From Virgibacillus sp. SK37 (GTDB lineage: Bacteria > Bacillota > Bacilli > Bacillales > Amphibacillaceae), in the NCBI RefSeq assembly GCF_000725285.1, contig NZ_CP007161.1, positions 3,572,213 to 3,636,212 on the forward strand: DNA of 64,000 nucleotides, read 5' to 3'. A program made the position numbers and the translations under genes. A model generated the notes under the pieces. The model saw nothing but the letters and a program-made list of their open reading frames with translations, did no database searches and was not told the DNA's origin. Shown here piece after piece: positions 1 to 8,688 of the stretch (position 1 is the stretch's first letter; every line of letters starts with the position of its first letter).

Positions 1-277
1 CTGGTCCGACAGTATGAATGACATAGCCCGCTGCGAGATTATAACCCCTCGTTATGACTGCTTCTCCTGTTGGCAGCTCCTTTTTGCTTAATTCTTTTTC
101 TCTTACTCTTTTACAAGCCTGCAGTAATTCATCACCCGCTGCTCTATGGATGGCTCCATCTACTCCTCCCCCACCTAATAGGGTTCCATTTGCAGCATTA
201 ACAATTGCATCCGTCCTCTGCATGGTAATATCCCCAACCATTAACTTCAATCCATTTTGTCCAATAGTAACATCCAA
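1..277 (-). CDS. Macrodomain protein (O-acetyl-ADP-ribose deacetylase-like), C-terminus cut by window edge
   Basis: The reverse strand from a TTG at 275-277 encodes about 92 residues of a macrodomain before the window ends. The start is supported by an AGAAAGGAGAGG ribosome site just upstream. Diagnostic segments are VGDIT near residue 14, DAIVNAAN (adenine-ribose binding loop) and the glycine-rich [14 protein letters not shown] catalytic loop, followed by [15 protein letters not shown] at the edge. Family members (YmdB/MacroD type) bind ADP-ribose and hydrolyse O-acetyl-ADP-ribose or mono-ADP-ribosyl groups in the cytosol. About half of a typical 170-180-aa domain is visible. A sirtuin at 35.5 kb could supply its substrate, but the two genes are far apart. 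Family assignment is firm; the exact reaction is inferred. Confidence 0.85.
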   Translation of the reverse strand, partial: MDVTIGQNGLKLMVGDITMQRTDAIVNAANGTLLGGGGVDGAIHRAAGDELLQACKRVREKELSKKELPTGEAVITRGYNLAAGYVIHTVGP

Positions 278-534
278 GCGTACCCTCTCCTTTCTGTATG
301 ATGAACACACTATTTTTACTAGAATTCAAATTCTTTAATAAACTTATTTTTAGTTTATCATAGATTAAGAGAGGTTAATGATTATTATCATAAAGAAATA
401 GCAGATTTAAATAACTACCATCTATTTGCGTCTCAAACCTTTCCTCTAAAACTCTAATGAACAAAAACAGGAATTCAGCCAGAGTATCTCGAAATGGTTT
501 AGTAGAAAGACAGAAAAGGAAGGATGTAATTACA

Positions 535-1188
535 ATGCCTGCAAACCGCTTACCATTGCTAATCCTCACAATGAGTATTGTTTATATATTTATTGTTCCA
601 GATGAGCCATTCATTTTTAAGTTATTCTTTAAACTAATACCAATGGCTATGATCCTCATGTATGCTTTTGAACAAAGTGGCCGCAGGAAGACAAAAACAC
701 ATCTGCTCTTGCTTAGCGGATTGGTCTTTTCTATGCTCGGAGATGGGACCATCCATTGGTTTATTTTAGGTTTGTCAGCTTTTCTGATCGGACACCTTTT
801 TTATATAACTGGCTTTTTAACACGTTGGAGTTTCTCTGTAATACGGATTTTATACGCTATCCCTGTTGGAATATACGCTTTCCTAATTGGCAGAGAGCTA
901 TTACAAGCTTTCAACGAAGCTGGAGAACAGTCGCTTGTCATTCCTGTTCTTCTCTATATACTGGTTATTTCTATTATGACATGGTCGGCTATGATGACAG
1001 GCAACCCTTGGGCCATATGGGGAAGTATTTTGTTCGTTATTTCTGATAGTATTCTGGCATGGAATATGTTTGTCCACCCTATTCCGAATGCCGGAAAGCT
1101 TATCATGCTGACGTACTACGGAGCTCAATTTTTAATCGCCCACAGTCTATTTACGATCGTAAAAAATAGTCATCGGCTTGTTTGGTAA
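535..1188 (+). CDS. YhhN/TMEM86 family integral membrane protein (lysoplasmalogenase-like)
   Basis: About 217 residues, almost entirely hydrophobic, with roughly eight predicted membrane segments. Family-type motifs are LLSGLVFSMLGD near residue 65 and LFVISDSILAWNMF near residue 175; acidic residues in these positions are conserved in YhhN/TMEM86 proteins. Eukaryotic TMEM86B hydrolyses the vinyl ether of lysoplasmalogen, while the bacterial role is not established. The frame is open from 457, but the ATG at 535 follows AAAGGAAGGA and begins directly before the first membrane segment, so I prefer it. The gene is followed 26 bp later by the DUF488 gene on the same strand, possibly co-transcribed. 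Confidence 0.75.
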   Translation: MPANRLPLLILTMSIVYIFIVPDEPFIFKLFFKLIPMAMILMYAFEQSGRRKTKTHLLLLSGLVFSMLGDGTIHWFILGLSAFLIGHLFYITGFLTRWSFSVIRILYAIPVGIYAFLIGRELLQAFNEAGEQSLVIPVLLYILVISIMTWSAMMTGNPWAIWGSILFVISDSILAWNMFVHPIPNAGKLIMLTYYGAQFLIAHSLFTIVKNSHRLVW

Positions 1189-1214
1189 ATAAATCCCAGT
1201 GAGGAGGGATAAAA

Positions 1215-1760
1215 ATGAATATTTATACAATCGGACATTATTCGCACCCCAAGGAGGACTTTCTCCGTTTGCTTTCTGATGCGGATATAGAAGCTGTAGC
1301 CGATGTACGAGCATTCCCTGGCAGTAAGAAATTCCCTCAATACTCTAAGGACAATATGCCTGATTGGCTTCAAGCTGAAGGCATTCATTACGCGCACTTT
1401 CCAAAACTGGGAGGAAGGAGGAAATCTTCCTCTGATGTCTCCCCTCTTTTAAACGGGGCATGGAATAACCAATCCTTCCATAATTATGCTGATTATACAT
1501 TAACAGAAGAATTCCAGGAAGGAATTATGGCGTTGTCCCAACTCGCACAAGAGAAAAAAACGGTTTATTGTTGCTCTGAGCGCCATCCAGCACGGTGTCA
1601 CCGATTAATTATTAGTAATTGGCTAGCTGTACATAATTGGACAGTACAGCATATTATCCCTGACAACAAAGGGTACGGAAATATTATTGAACATGAGTTA
1701 GGAAAATGGGGTGCCATGCCAGTTATAGAAAAGGATGGAACAGTTGTTTACCCAGAATAA
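1215..1760 (+). CDS. DUF488 family protein
   Basis: A 181-residue cytosolic protein starting at an ATG preceded by GAGGAGGGAT. It opens with the family signature NIYTIGHYSHP, followed by an ADVRAFPGSKKFPQYS segment and a conserved Cys-rich motif CSERHPARCHR near residue 122. These are typical of DUF488 proteins, whose biochemical role is unknown; the Cys/His/Arg motif has led to suggestions of an anion- or metal-binding site. Length is normal for the family. It lies just downstream of the YhhN gene on the same strand. Confidence 0.85.
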   Translation: MNIYTIGHYSHPKEDFLRLLSDADIEAVADVRAFPGSKKFPQYSKDNMPDWLQAEGIHYAHFPKLGGRRKSSSDVSPLLNGAWNNQSFHNYADYTLTEEFQEGIMALSQLAQEKKTVYCCSERHPARCHRLIISNWLAVHNWTVQHIIPDNKGYGNIIEHELGKWGAMPVIEKDGTVVYPE

Positions 1761-1848
1761 TATACTTCTCTGTAAGCTTATCTGCTTGTCATAATTCGTG
1801 CTGCTTAACATAGAATGTACTAACACACATGAGGGCGGAGGCGTTTCT

Positions 1849-2241
1849 ATGGGAAGCTCAGTAAGAATTTCAGAAGCTGATTTGGAGAGATACTATATAT
1901 TAAGTAAACAAAAGAAGGAAATTGAACAAGAAATGAAACAACTAAAAAAGGATTTCAATCTCTATCTTGATGATTCTATTGGTAAGAATCAAAAAGGTGA
2001 AATAGCGTGTGGCAACTATAAAGTACAACGACAAATTCGCGCAGCTATTGGCTATAATCAAGAATTGACAGTTCAGAAGCTGGAAGAGTTAAACTTAAAT
2101 GATTTTATTATCGTGGAGAAGCTCCCGGACACCGATAAATTAGAAGCAGCTATCAAAATCGGGCTTGTTGAAGAATCTGCGTTCACCGAGTGTAAAACCA
2201 ATAAAACTACTACCGCGATTGTAGTAAAAGAAGCAACATAG
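1849..2241 (+). CDS. Hypothetical protein with N-terminal coiled coil
   Basis: About 130 residues. The frame is open from a CTG-type codon at 1798, but ATG 1849 lies 8-9 bases after GAGGGCGGAGG, which decides the start. Residues 10-40 (DLERYYILSKQKKEIEQEMK) form a charged heptad-rich helix, followed by a small beta-rich segment (GNYKVQRQIRAAIG) and a C-terminal helical part. The layout resembles small phage or plasmid proteins such as Gp157-like or Gam-like products, but no motif is strong enough to name a family. No signal peptide or membrane segment is seen. It is followed by a bidirectional terminator. Confidence 0.6.
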   Translation: MGSSVRISEADLERYYILSKQKKEIEQEMKQLKKDFNLYLDDSIGKNQKGEIACGNYKVQRQIRAAIGYNQELTVQKLEELNLNDFIIVEKLPDTDKLEAAIKIGLVEESAFTECKTNKTTTAIVVKEAT

Positions 2242-2363
2242 ATGGGGCGCCTGTGAAACTTTCCATCGTAGAGAGTAATCACAGCAGGCAGGAATCATGC
2301 CGCTTTAGCCAGATGAAACCACCTACCCGTTACCCATTTTATCCATCATTACCTAAATTCCTA

Positions 2364-2397
2364 AAAAAGCATTCCCTCACGACGGGGAATGCTTTTT
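2364..2397. terminator. Bidirectional rho-independent terminator
   Basis: A 13-bp stem (2364-2376 with 2385-2397), A-rich on one side and T-rich on the other, with an 8-base loop. It lies between the plus-strand gene ending at 2241 and the minus-strand gene ending at 2422, so it serves both converging units. Confidence 0.85.
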
Positions 2398-2421
2398 ACA
2401 TGTTGGAATACTATTATAGAG

Positions 2422-2790
2422 TTATACAATCTGCGGGCCAACTAATACGTTAGGACTTTTCCCCATGATCAATTTACATAAATTAGCGTAACCTATTTGC
2501 TTATATGATGCTAAAAGACTGCATAGTTTTTTTGCTGCTTGGTCTTGCTTCAATTTCATAACTTCTTTATGAAAAACCTGTAATACAAAATCATCTTGTA
2601 CATGTGGACGGAACTGTGTCGGTTCCTCATCCATAAGCAGGCAGCCCATGTACTGATAGTTAAATTGCAGCTGTCTTGTTAAATGAACTACCCCTACAAA
2701 CGATTCATACGTTTCCGGCTGTGTCTGTTTAAATGTTTCCAGGTCCTTCTTTGCATGCATGAGTTCACTAAAACTTGATGTAACTAACAT
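2422..2790 (-). CDS. Hypothetical protein (123 aa)
   Basis: The frame extends further upstream, but the ATG at 2788-2790 has a TAGGAGGGG ribosome site at good spacing and begins 11 bases after the stop of the ykhA-like gene, so the two form an operon. The product is soluble and largely helical (ELMHAKKDLETFKQTQPETY), with a cysteine in MGCLLMDEE and another in KKLCSLLASY. I do not recognise the family and cannot assign a function. Its only contextual clue is probable co-expression with an acyl-CoA thioesterase. Confidence 0.6.
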   Translation of the reverse strand: MLVTSSFSELMHAKKDLETFKQTQPETYESFVGVVHLTRQLQFNYQYMGCLLMDEEPTQFRPHVQDDFVLQVFHKEVMKLKQDQAAKKLCSLLASYKQIGYANLCKLIMGKSPNVLVGPQIV

Positions 2791-2800
2791 ACTACCCCTC

Positions 2801-3331
2801 CTACTCTTCGTCCCATGGTTTTTTAACTGATAGAGCTGCAACTAAATCCTTATTTTGCTCTCGTTTTAACTTTCTAATTTTCGCCCGTTCTTCACCTGTT
2901 TCATAAAGGAATTTTTCTTCCTCTGTTTCTGGTATAATGCTTGGCACTTCTATTGGTCGCTTATTTTCATCTAAGGCAACAAATGTTAGAAATGCTGTAG
3001 CAGCAATTCTTCTTTCTGCAGTAAGCGTATTTTCTGCAGTTACCTTACAAAAGATTTCCATCGAACTTCTTCCTGTATAAGAAACAAATGATTCGATACA
3101 AACAGAATCAATTTGTCGGATTGGCTTAATAAAATTTACCGAATCCGTAGATGCAGTGACACATTCCTTTACACGTGCATGTCTTTGAGCTGAAAGAGTT
3201 GCACAGGCATCCAGTTTTTTCATTAGAACTCCACCAAATAATGTATGGTAGTTATTTAAATCATTTATGAGAACCTGATCATTTTGAATAATCCTTGTAT
3301 CCTTCATTTTCTTTGCTTTCATATTTGTCAC
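2801..3331 (-). CDS. ykhA: Acyl-CoA thioesterase, YkhA type (hotdog fold)
   Basis: A 176-residue cytosolic hotdog-fold thioesterase that hydrolyses acyl-CoA to free acid and CoA. The family pattern is clear: NDLNNYHTLFGGVLMKKLDACA (residues 23-44) contains the conserved N..H..FGG..M..D helix, and FIKPIRQID plus SFVSYTGRSSMEIF follow as the beta strands. Length and sequence resemble B. subtilis YkhA. An internal ATG (MKDTR, residue 10) is an alternative start. It is the first gene of a two-gene unit with the 123-aa protein downstream. Confidence 0.88.
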   Translation of the reverse strand: MTNMKAKKMKDTRIIQNDQVLINDLNNYHTLFGGVLMKKLDACATLSAQRHARVKECVTASTDSVNFIKPIRQIDSVCIESFVSYTGRSSMEIFCKVTAENTLTAERRIAATAFLTFVALDENKRPIEVPSIIPETEEEKFLYETGEERAKIRKLKREQNKDLVAALSVKKPWDEE

Positions 3332-3547
3332 CTTAACTATAAAGAGTATTTTTATACAATACTTATTGTAGTACAGGGGGGTTCTTATAGTACAATGCCG
3401 ATAACAGATGCAACATATAACAAATTGTTATGTAAAGGCTTTAGGAGGAGGCTTTAGGAGTAAAATGTAAGAAAACAAGTAAGAAATATAAGCTAATGCA
3501 GTAACTAAAAAAGAAGAAGAGCTAAAGCTGGAGGTGTTTGTCCATAC

Positions 3548-3572
3548 AAAAAAACCATAGCTCTGCTATGGC
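3548..3572 (-). terminator. Rho-independent terminator of the ctaG-like operon
   Basis: A 7-bp stem (3555-3561 with 3565-3571) and triloop; on the minus strand it is followed by a run of seven T. It lies 9 bp after the stop of the CtaG-like gene. Confidence 0.8.
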
Positions 3573-3580
3573 TCGTACAC

Positions 3581-4360
3581 TTAGTTAATCGCATTTTCAT
3601 AGGTTGGGGTTGGGCGTGTTGCTCGGTACCAGTGAAGACATAATACAAAGATCAGCAAAAGATCAATAAGATCTCCTCCGTAATACATAAGCATTCCTCC
3701 CGTTTGGGCTTCTGAGGTGCTTACTCCATCCGGTGGATAACCGTAAATATATTTGGATAAAATGCCATGCCCTGCTAAAGCAATAATAAACACACTCATT
3801 CGATAAATAAAACTATAACGATGTGGTGTTGGGTCAATATAAATCAAAGAGACTGTGAACAAATATCCAGCTAAAAATACATGGGCATGAATAATTACAT
3901 ATAACAGGAGAGATTGATGCATCAGAGCAAATAAATCTGTCGCATATAATAGCCACAGTCCGCCTATATTGAGGATACTTGCCACAATCGGATTGGTGAC
4001 AATACCAGCATATGTGCTTCTTAACAAGCTAGTCAGTTTTCTGGCCGTTGTGACAGGAAGTGCCCGTAAAATAAGCGTCATTGGCGCTGCTAAGGCGATT
4101 AGCAATGGTCCGAGCATTCCTAGCAGCAAATGACTGAGCATATGAAAAGTAAAGTCCATATGTGCTTTTCCAGCGATTGGCCCAGCCACTGCAATGCCAG
4201 CAGCAAAAAAACCTGCTAGTGCTAAAACAGTCCTCCAGGCAGGCCATTTTCTCCCTTTGCGTAAGGAAACAAAAACAGCAATTAAATAGGCAATTCCCCC
4301 TAAAATAAAGGGGGTTACTAACAAAGCAGAAGCAAGTATCATTGCGTTATGATTATCCAT
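3581..4360 (-). CDS. ctaG: CtaG-like cytochrome c oxidase assembly membrane protein
   Basis: A 259-residue protein with about seven membrane segments. Conserved segments of the caa3-type CtaG family are visible: HMLSHLLLGMLGPLLIALAAP near residues 92-112 (His-rich helix), HAHVFLAGYLF near 158 and GGDLIDLLLIFVLC close to the C-terminus. These proteins assist copper insertion or assembly of haem-copper oxidases in the cytoplasmic membrane. The start overlaps the end of the upstream DUF2243 gene by 8 bp, indicating translational coupling, and GGAGTGAG precedes the ATG. B. subtilis CtaG is longer (about 300 aa) and sits in the cta operon; this isolated copy may be a paralogue. Confidence 0.8.
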   Translation of the reverse strand: MDNHNAMILASALLVTPFILGGIAYLIAVFVSLRKGRKWPAWRTVLALAGFFAAGIAVAGPIAGKAHMDFTFHMLSHLLLGMLGPLLIALAAPMTLILRALPVTTARKLTSLLRSTYAGIVTNPIVASILNIGGLWLLYATDLFALMHQSLLLYVIIHAHVFLAGYLFTVSLIYIDPTPHRYSFIYRMSVFIIALAGHGILSKYIYGYPPDGVSTSEAQTGGMLMYYGGDLIDLLLIFVLCLHWYRATRPTPTYENAIN

Positions 4361-4853
4361 TTGGAAGGCTCACTCCCCGAATGGATTCCTTTCGCGTTTT
4401 TCTTAACAAAATAGCTCCAATCACAATCATGATAATAGCAGTTATATTCCAGACTAAATCATATGGAAGAATGTCTACCTCGTAACGAATTTGGTGAATG
4501 CGCATTAATTTATGTTGGATTGTGCCATCATAGAGTTGAAAGATACCCGCACCTAGAAGAACTCCTCCCCACCATCTGCTGACCCAGAATGCATCACGTC
4601 GTTTTAAATCTGCAACTATAAATAGACCGCCAATCGTCGCAAACCAGCTGAAGGCATGGAAAAAACCGTCAGATACGAGTCCTATTGCAAGTGAGGATTT
4701 GTCATAGAAATGATGCCAATGCAATAGCTGATGAAACACCATTTCATCGATAAATGCGGCGAGGCCAAGTCCAAACAAAAAGCCAGACCATAAATTTTTG
4801 GGCAGATGGTTATAACGATTATTTCCTTTCATATGACCCAAGTTGTTAGCCAA
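4353..4853 (-). CDS. DUF2243 family membrane protein
   Basis: 166 residues with four predicted membrane helices. The segment FLFGLGLAAFIDEMVFHQLLHWHHFYD (residues 26-52) with clustered His and acidic residues, and GAGIFQLYDGTIQHKLMRIHQIR near residue 110, are characteristic of DUF2243 proteins. The start is a TTG spaced 9 bases from AAGGAGG; the later ATG (residue 8) has no good ribosome site. It overlaps the ctaG-like gene downstream. DUF2243 genes often lie next to ctaG-like genes, which suggests a shared membrane or metal-related job, but no activity is established. Confidence 0.8.
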   Translation of the reverse strand: MANNLGHMKGNNRYNHLPKNLWSGFLFGLGLAAFIDEMVFHQLLHWHHFYDKSSLAIGLVSDGFFHAFSWFATIGGLFIVADLKRRDAFWVSRWWGGVLLGAGIFQLYDGTIQHKLMRIHQIRYEVDILPYDLVWNITAIIMIVIGAILLRKTRKESIRGVSLPNG

Positions 4854-4925
4854 ACAGAACGCCTCCTTTAAATGAATGAAGAATTCTAAGTTGTTATTGA
4901 TGAATTACCTGTCTTACAAATAAAT

Positions 4926-4949
4926 AAACCAGGCTTTTTAACCTGGTTA
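4926..4949 (-). terminator. Terminator downstream of RNase H-like gene
   Basis: A 7-8-bp stem (AACCAGG paired with CCTGGTT) lies between the RNase H-like gene and the DUF2243 gene. On the minus strand it is followed by TTTATTTATTTG. It separates the two same-strand units. Confidence 0.65.
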
Positions 4950-4973
4950 AAAATACCCCTAGTTTTTTTTGCC

Positions 4974-5630
4974 TTATTTCCATTCACTCTGGCTGGTTAC
5001 TTCTACTTCATTTAATGCCTGTGTAGCTAAACGATCTGCTTCTTGGTTATTCTTCCGGGAAATTAATTGGTATTCCGGCTGAATCCCCATTGATTCAAGT
5101 TTCGTTTCAATTTTATCAAGCCAGCCTGTTAACTCGTTTTCCATAACAGGCCACTCATCATCCAGCTGATTAATCACTACTTGTGAATCCCCCGTGAAAA
5201 CAACAGGTAAACGGTGAGCCCCTAACAGCTCCAATTCTTGAATAGCCAAATGTAAAGCAGCATATTCAGCTTCATTATTTGTTTCCATTTCCGAAACAAG
5301 GGCATTTTTACGTAGACGAAGCTTTTTCCCATTTTGCTCATAATAGATGACACAACCAAGCCCTGCTTTTCTTGTTTTTATATCGAAGCCCCCATCAAAA
5401 TATACAGTAATATTATGCGGCTCTGTTTTAATTTCTTCTAAATAGGCCTTTAATTGTTTCATCGTCCATTCATGTTCACTACGATCAATAAAATTTGCTT
5501 GTTTTAGTCGCCCGGATTTTTGTAGGTCTTCCGCAATGAGCAAAGATTTGGCTGCTGTCATTTCTTCAGAAGTAAATGCGACCTCTGCACCTTTAGGGGT
5601 TCGATATAGTATCTCTAATCTGCCCTTCAT
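4974..5630 (-). CDS. RNase HI-fold protein (YpeP/YpdQ-like), putative ribonuclease H
   Basis: 218 residues. The RNase H fold starts near residue 73 and shows the four acidic residues: Asp in TVYFDGGFD, Glu in NNEAEYAALH, Asp in VVFTGDSQVV and the late Asp in NNQEADRLATQAL. This predicts hydrolysis of RNA in RNA/DNA hybrids. The N-terminal 70 residues form an extra helical domain (EEMTAAKSLLIAEDLQKSGR) also found in Bacillus YpeP/YpdQ-type proteins. The ATG at 5630 is spaced 7 bases from GGAGG and is preferred over the adjacent TTG at 5633. The gene stands alone, bounded by a terminator. Activity is inferred; related Bacillus proteins include catalytically inactive ones. Confidence 0.85.
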   Translation of the reverse strand: MKGRLEILYRTPKGAEVAFTSEEMTAAKSLLIAEDLQKSGRLKQANFIDRSEHEWTMKQLKAYLEEIKTEPHNITVYFDGGFDIKTRKAGLGCVIYYEQNGKKLRLRKNALVSEMETNNEAEYAALHLAIQELELLGAHRLPVVFTGDSQVVINQLDDEWPVMENELTGWLDKIETKLESMGIQPEYQLISRKNNQEADRLATQALNEVEVTSQSEWK

Positions 5631-5866
5631 CAAATGCCTCCTTCATTTCCAGCATCATACAAAAATAGTATGGCTTAACGCCCAGTATTATAGTATAACG
5701 TTTTAATAGTTCCCCTCTTCATTCTTATAAATTCCTCTTTCACCTGTACGATAAACCGCTCTGACCTATTATTATTGGAGCATAGCCCTTAATCACTTCA
5801 TTATTTTCCATGCTCTGTTACTATTAAACTGTATAAGAACATAGTATAACCATTGGAGGTGAAAAC

Positions 5867-6037
5867 ATGATGCATGCATTTAACTTTTTTGCCCTAATTC
5901 CTTTACTTATTTACATTGGAATGATTGCATTTGTGATCTGGTTCGCAGTAACGCTAATAAAGACACTTAAAGAAAAAAATTCCATCCTGAAGGAAATTTC
6001 CAATAAACTTGACCAAAACAAACATTTCCCAGAATAA
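5867..6037 (+). CDS. Small membrane protein (56 aa)
   Basis: An ATG preceded by TTGGAGGTGAAAAC opens a 57-codon frame encoding a single-pass peptide. Residues 6-32 (FNFFALIPLLIYIGMIAFVI...) form one transmembrane helix, followed by a basic, amphipathic tail (KTLKEKNSILKEISNKLDQNK) likely on the cytosolic side. The excellent ribosome site and membrane topology argue it is real. No family is recognised; similar small proteins with a tail coiled coil are common in Bacillaceae. Confidence 0.7.
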   Translation: MMHAFNFFALIPLLIYIGMIAFVIWFAVTLIKTLKEKNSILKEISNKLDQNKHFPE

Positions 6038-6069
6038 ATTCTGTGCAAGCAAATACGAGCAAAAAAAGA

Positions 6070-6954
6070 TTATTTCTGAAGGAGTTTTTCTTTAGCAAAA
6101 CGAATAAACTCTTGCATGACATGAGAGTGACGAACACCGTTTTTCCAAATCAATGCTAAATCCCAGTCAATAGAAGGGTTGGCCACATGTATAGCTATAA
6201 CGTCACTAGTCAGCTCCATACTGGTACTCTCAGGCAGCAGTGTAATACCAAGCTTGGAAGCAACCATTTCTTCTATAAAATCAAGTTGAGATGTCTCTGA
6301 AATAATTTTCGGCTTAAACCCTGACTCGCTACATGCCTGAATAATATTATCCCTTAAAGCGAAGTCTTTATTAAACATAATAAAGGCTTCATCTCTTAAT
6401 TCGTTCAACTCTATTTCTCGCCTTTCTGCCAACCGATGGGAGGAAGGAACAATAATCTTCAGCTTTTCCTTCACAAAGGAATAATTATCGAATACATGAT
6501 GCTGTGTAGGTAAGACAACAACACCAAAGTCCAATTCATCATTAGCTACCTTTTCTTCTATTCGTTTGGAACCATCTTCAACAAGTTGAAAAGTAATCTC
6601 CGGATACTCTCTATGGAACGCAGAAAGAAACTGAGAGAAAAAGAAGGAATTTATGATAGAAGGTAATCCAATTCGCAAATGGCCTTTCTGTAATGTAACC
6701 AGTTGTGCCATGTCATTTAATAACGCATGATATTGCTCTTCCATCCGCTGGGCATGATTGTAAAATACCTTTCCCGCTTCTGTAAGGGTCAAATGCTTCC
6801 TTGACCTTACAAAGAGTGGAACACCTAATTCATCTTCAAGTGATTTAATGATTCTGCTGATAGCAGGTTGAGTAATGTACAGCTGGTTTGCTGCCCGCGT
6901 AAAACTTCCTGATTTGGTAACCTCAATAAAATACTTTAGTTGCTTTACATCCAA
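6070..6954 (-). CDS. LysR family transcriptional regulator
   Basis: 294 residues, the standard LysR length. The N-terminal winged helix-turn-helix (residues 1-60, with SGSFTRAANQLYITQPAISR) is followed by a linker helix and a periplasmic-binding-protein-like effector domain (residues 90-290) starting near LRIGLPSI. It is transcribed divergently from modABC across a 220-bp intergenic region, so it may regulate that operon, but sequence similarity looks more like the CynR/CidR/YwbI subgroup than a dedicated ModE. The effector is unknown. AGGTGACTT upstream of the ATG is a moderate ribosome site. Confidence 0.85.
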   Translation of the reverse strand: MDVKQLKYFIEVTKSGSFTRAANQLYITQPAISRIIKSLEDELGVPLFVRSRKHLTLTEAGKVFYNHAQRMEEQYHALLNDMAQLVTLQKGHLRIGLPSIINSFFFSQFLSAFHREYPEITFQLVEDGSKRIEEKVANDELDFGVVVLPTQHHVFDNYSFVKEKLKIIVPSSHRLAERREIELNELRDEAFIMFNKDFALRDNIIQACSESGFKPKIISETSQLDFIEEMVASKLGITLLPESTSMELTSDVIAIHVANPSIDWDLALIWKNGVRHSHVMQEFIRFAKEKLLQK

Positions 6955-7176
6955 GTTAAGTCACCTGCCTTCAATAAAATATCTATTGATTAAATCATAT
7001 AACGTAAGTATCGATACATTCAATAATCGTGCAATTTTCTGTGAAAGATAAGTCTCCTTCTTCGACATATCCTCCACCCTATTTTCCTTGCTCTCTTAAC
7101 GTCCATACTATCATTTACTTATAATTTAAATCCATATATAATTAGTTATATTGAGATTTGAACAGGAGGAAGACAG

Positions 7177-7959
7177 ATGAGAAAAATTAGTCTCTCCCTT
7201 TTTATTATAATTTTAACCGCTCTAATAACCGCTTGCGGAAGTAGTGATGACTCTTCCTCCAAGCACAAGGAGAGCGAAACGTTGACAATCTCCGCCGCGA
7301 TCAGCCTAACAGATGCACTTGATGAAATTAAAGATTTGTATGAAAAGGAGCACGACATTAACCTCACCTTTAACCTGGGTGGTTCAGGAAAGCTGGCTCA
7401 ACAAATTCAGCAAGGTGCACCTGCAGATGTTTTTATTTCAGCAAATCAGGATTGGATGGACAAGGTGGAAAAGGAAGAACTCATTTTCCCTGATACTAGA
7501 AAAGATGTAGCAGGAAATAGCCTTGTATTAATCACGAATAAAGATACTGACATGAACGATCATTCTGTTGAGGAAATTTCGGGGAAGGACATCGGGCAAA
7601 TTGCCATAGGCAATCCCGATAGTGTGCCTGCTGGTGAATATGCAGAACAAGCATTACATGCATTGAATAAATGGGAAGAGTTTGAAAGCCAAATGGTACT
7701 TGGCAAGGATGTTAGACAAGTACTTACCTATGTGGAAACTAAAAATGCAGAGATTGGCTTTGTTTATAAAAGTGATGCCCTTACCTCTGATAAGATAAAA
7801 ATATTAACTACATTAGCTCCGGAAACGCATGATCCTATCATTTATCCAATTGCAGTACTTAAAGACACGAAACATGCAGAAGTTGCAAAGTCGTTTGCTG
7901 ACTTTATGGAATCAGAAGAAGCACAACAAATATTAGAAAAATATGGATTTAAAAAATAA
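7177..7959 (+). CDS. modA: Molybdate ABC transporter substrate-binding lipoprotein
   Basis: 260 residues. A lipoprotein signal (basic MRKISLSLF, hydrophobic core, lipobox LITACGSS, Cys near residue 20) anchors it outside the membrane. The mature part matches ModA: TISAAISLTDALDEI at the beginning, NLGGSGKLAQQIQQGAPADVFISAN with the Ser residues that hydrogen-bond the oxyanion, then GNPDSVPAGEYAEQAL and TYVETKNAEIGFVYKSDA. It captures molybdate or tungstate for the permease encoded 15 bp downstream. CAGGAGGAAG is a strong ribosome site. First gene of the modABC operon. Confidence 0.95.
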   Translation: MRKISLSLFIIILTALITACGSSDDSSSKHKESETLTISAAISLTDALDEIKDLYEKEHDINLTFNLGGSGKLAQQIQQGAPADVFISANQDWMDKVEKEELIFPDTRKDVAGNSLVLITNKDTDMNDHSVEEISGKDIGQIAIGNPDSVPAGEYAEQALHALNKWEEFESQMVLGKDVRQVLTYVETKNAEIGFVYKSDALTSDKIKILTTLAPETHDPIIYPIAVLKDTKHAEVAKSFADFMESEEAQQILEKYGFKK

Positions 7960-7974
7960 GCTCAGGATGATTTT

Positions 7975-8664
7975 ATGGAAAATATGAACCTTTCACCACT
8001 TTGGCTATCTTTTCAAACCGCAGCATTTGCTACGGTTATTGTTTTTGTAGCTGGGGTTTTTCTTGCAAGAGTAATAACTCGAAATGTATTTCTCGGAAAA
8101 AGTATTCTGGAAGCGATTTTTCTGCTTCCACTTGTTTTACCACCAACCGTTGTCGGTTTTGGTTTATTATTTATTTTCGGTAAAAATGGCCCTCTCGGCA
8201 TCCTGTTATCCAAGTGGTTTGATGTACAGATCGTTTTTACCTGGTATGCAGTGCTAATTGCTGCTATCGTTGTAGCCTTTCCACTAATGTATCAGAGCGC
8301 TTCTGCCGCTTTTCAGCAATATGACGCCAATTTGGAAAAGGCAGCATACACGATGGGGGCTTCCAAATGGCGTGTCTTCTGGACAATCTCCTTCCCCTTA
8401 GCATGGCCGGGCTTGTTGGGTGGCTTGGTACTCACCTTCGCCCGTGCGCTTGGTGAATTTGGAGCTACGCTTATGCTAGCAGGTTACATACCAGGAGTAA
8501 CGGATACCATACCACTTGCCATTTATTTTGCAGTTGAATCAGGTAACACAGAAATGGCCTCTTTCTGGGTGATCATTATTGTTGCTCTCGGTTTCAGTGC
8601 GATTCTTTGGTTAAACTGGTGGAGCAAGCGAAACATGATGCGTTATTCCCAGCGACCGAAATAA
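7975..8664 (+). CDS. modB: Molybdate ABC transporter permease
   Basis: 229 residues with five to six membrane helices. The EAA loop that docks the ATPase is at about residues 118-145 (YDANLEKAAYTMGASKWRVFW), and the motif FARALGEFGATLMLAGYIPG is diagnostic for ModB/CysT-type permeases. It forms the transmembrane channel with ModA outside and the ModC ATPase inside. Separated by 15 bp from modA and 24 bp from the ATPase gene. Confidence 0.95.
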   Translation: MENMNLSPLWLSFQTAAFATVIVFVAGVFLARVITRNVFLGKSILEAIFLLPLVLPPTVVGFGLLFIFGKNGPLGILLSKWFDVQIVFTWYAVLIAAIVVAFPLMYQSASAAFQQYDANLEKAAYTMGASKWRVFWTISFPLAWPGLLGGLVLTFARALGEFGATLMLAGYIPGVTDTIPLAIYFAVESGNTEMASFWVIIIVALGFSAILWLNWWSKRNMMRYSQRPK

Positions 8665-8688
8665 ACCGACAGTAAAGGTGGATTTTCC

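Noticed and set aside
1798-1848. Upstream extension of the 147-codon frame to 1798
   Set aside because: It would start at a CTG without ribosome site, while ATG 1849 follows GAGGGCGGAGG.
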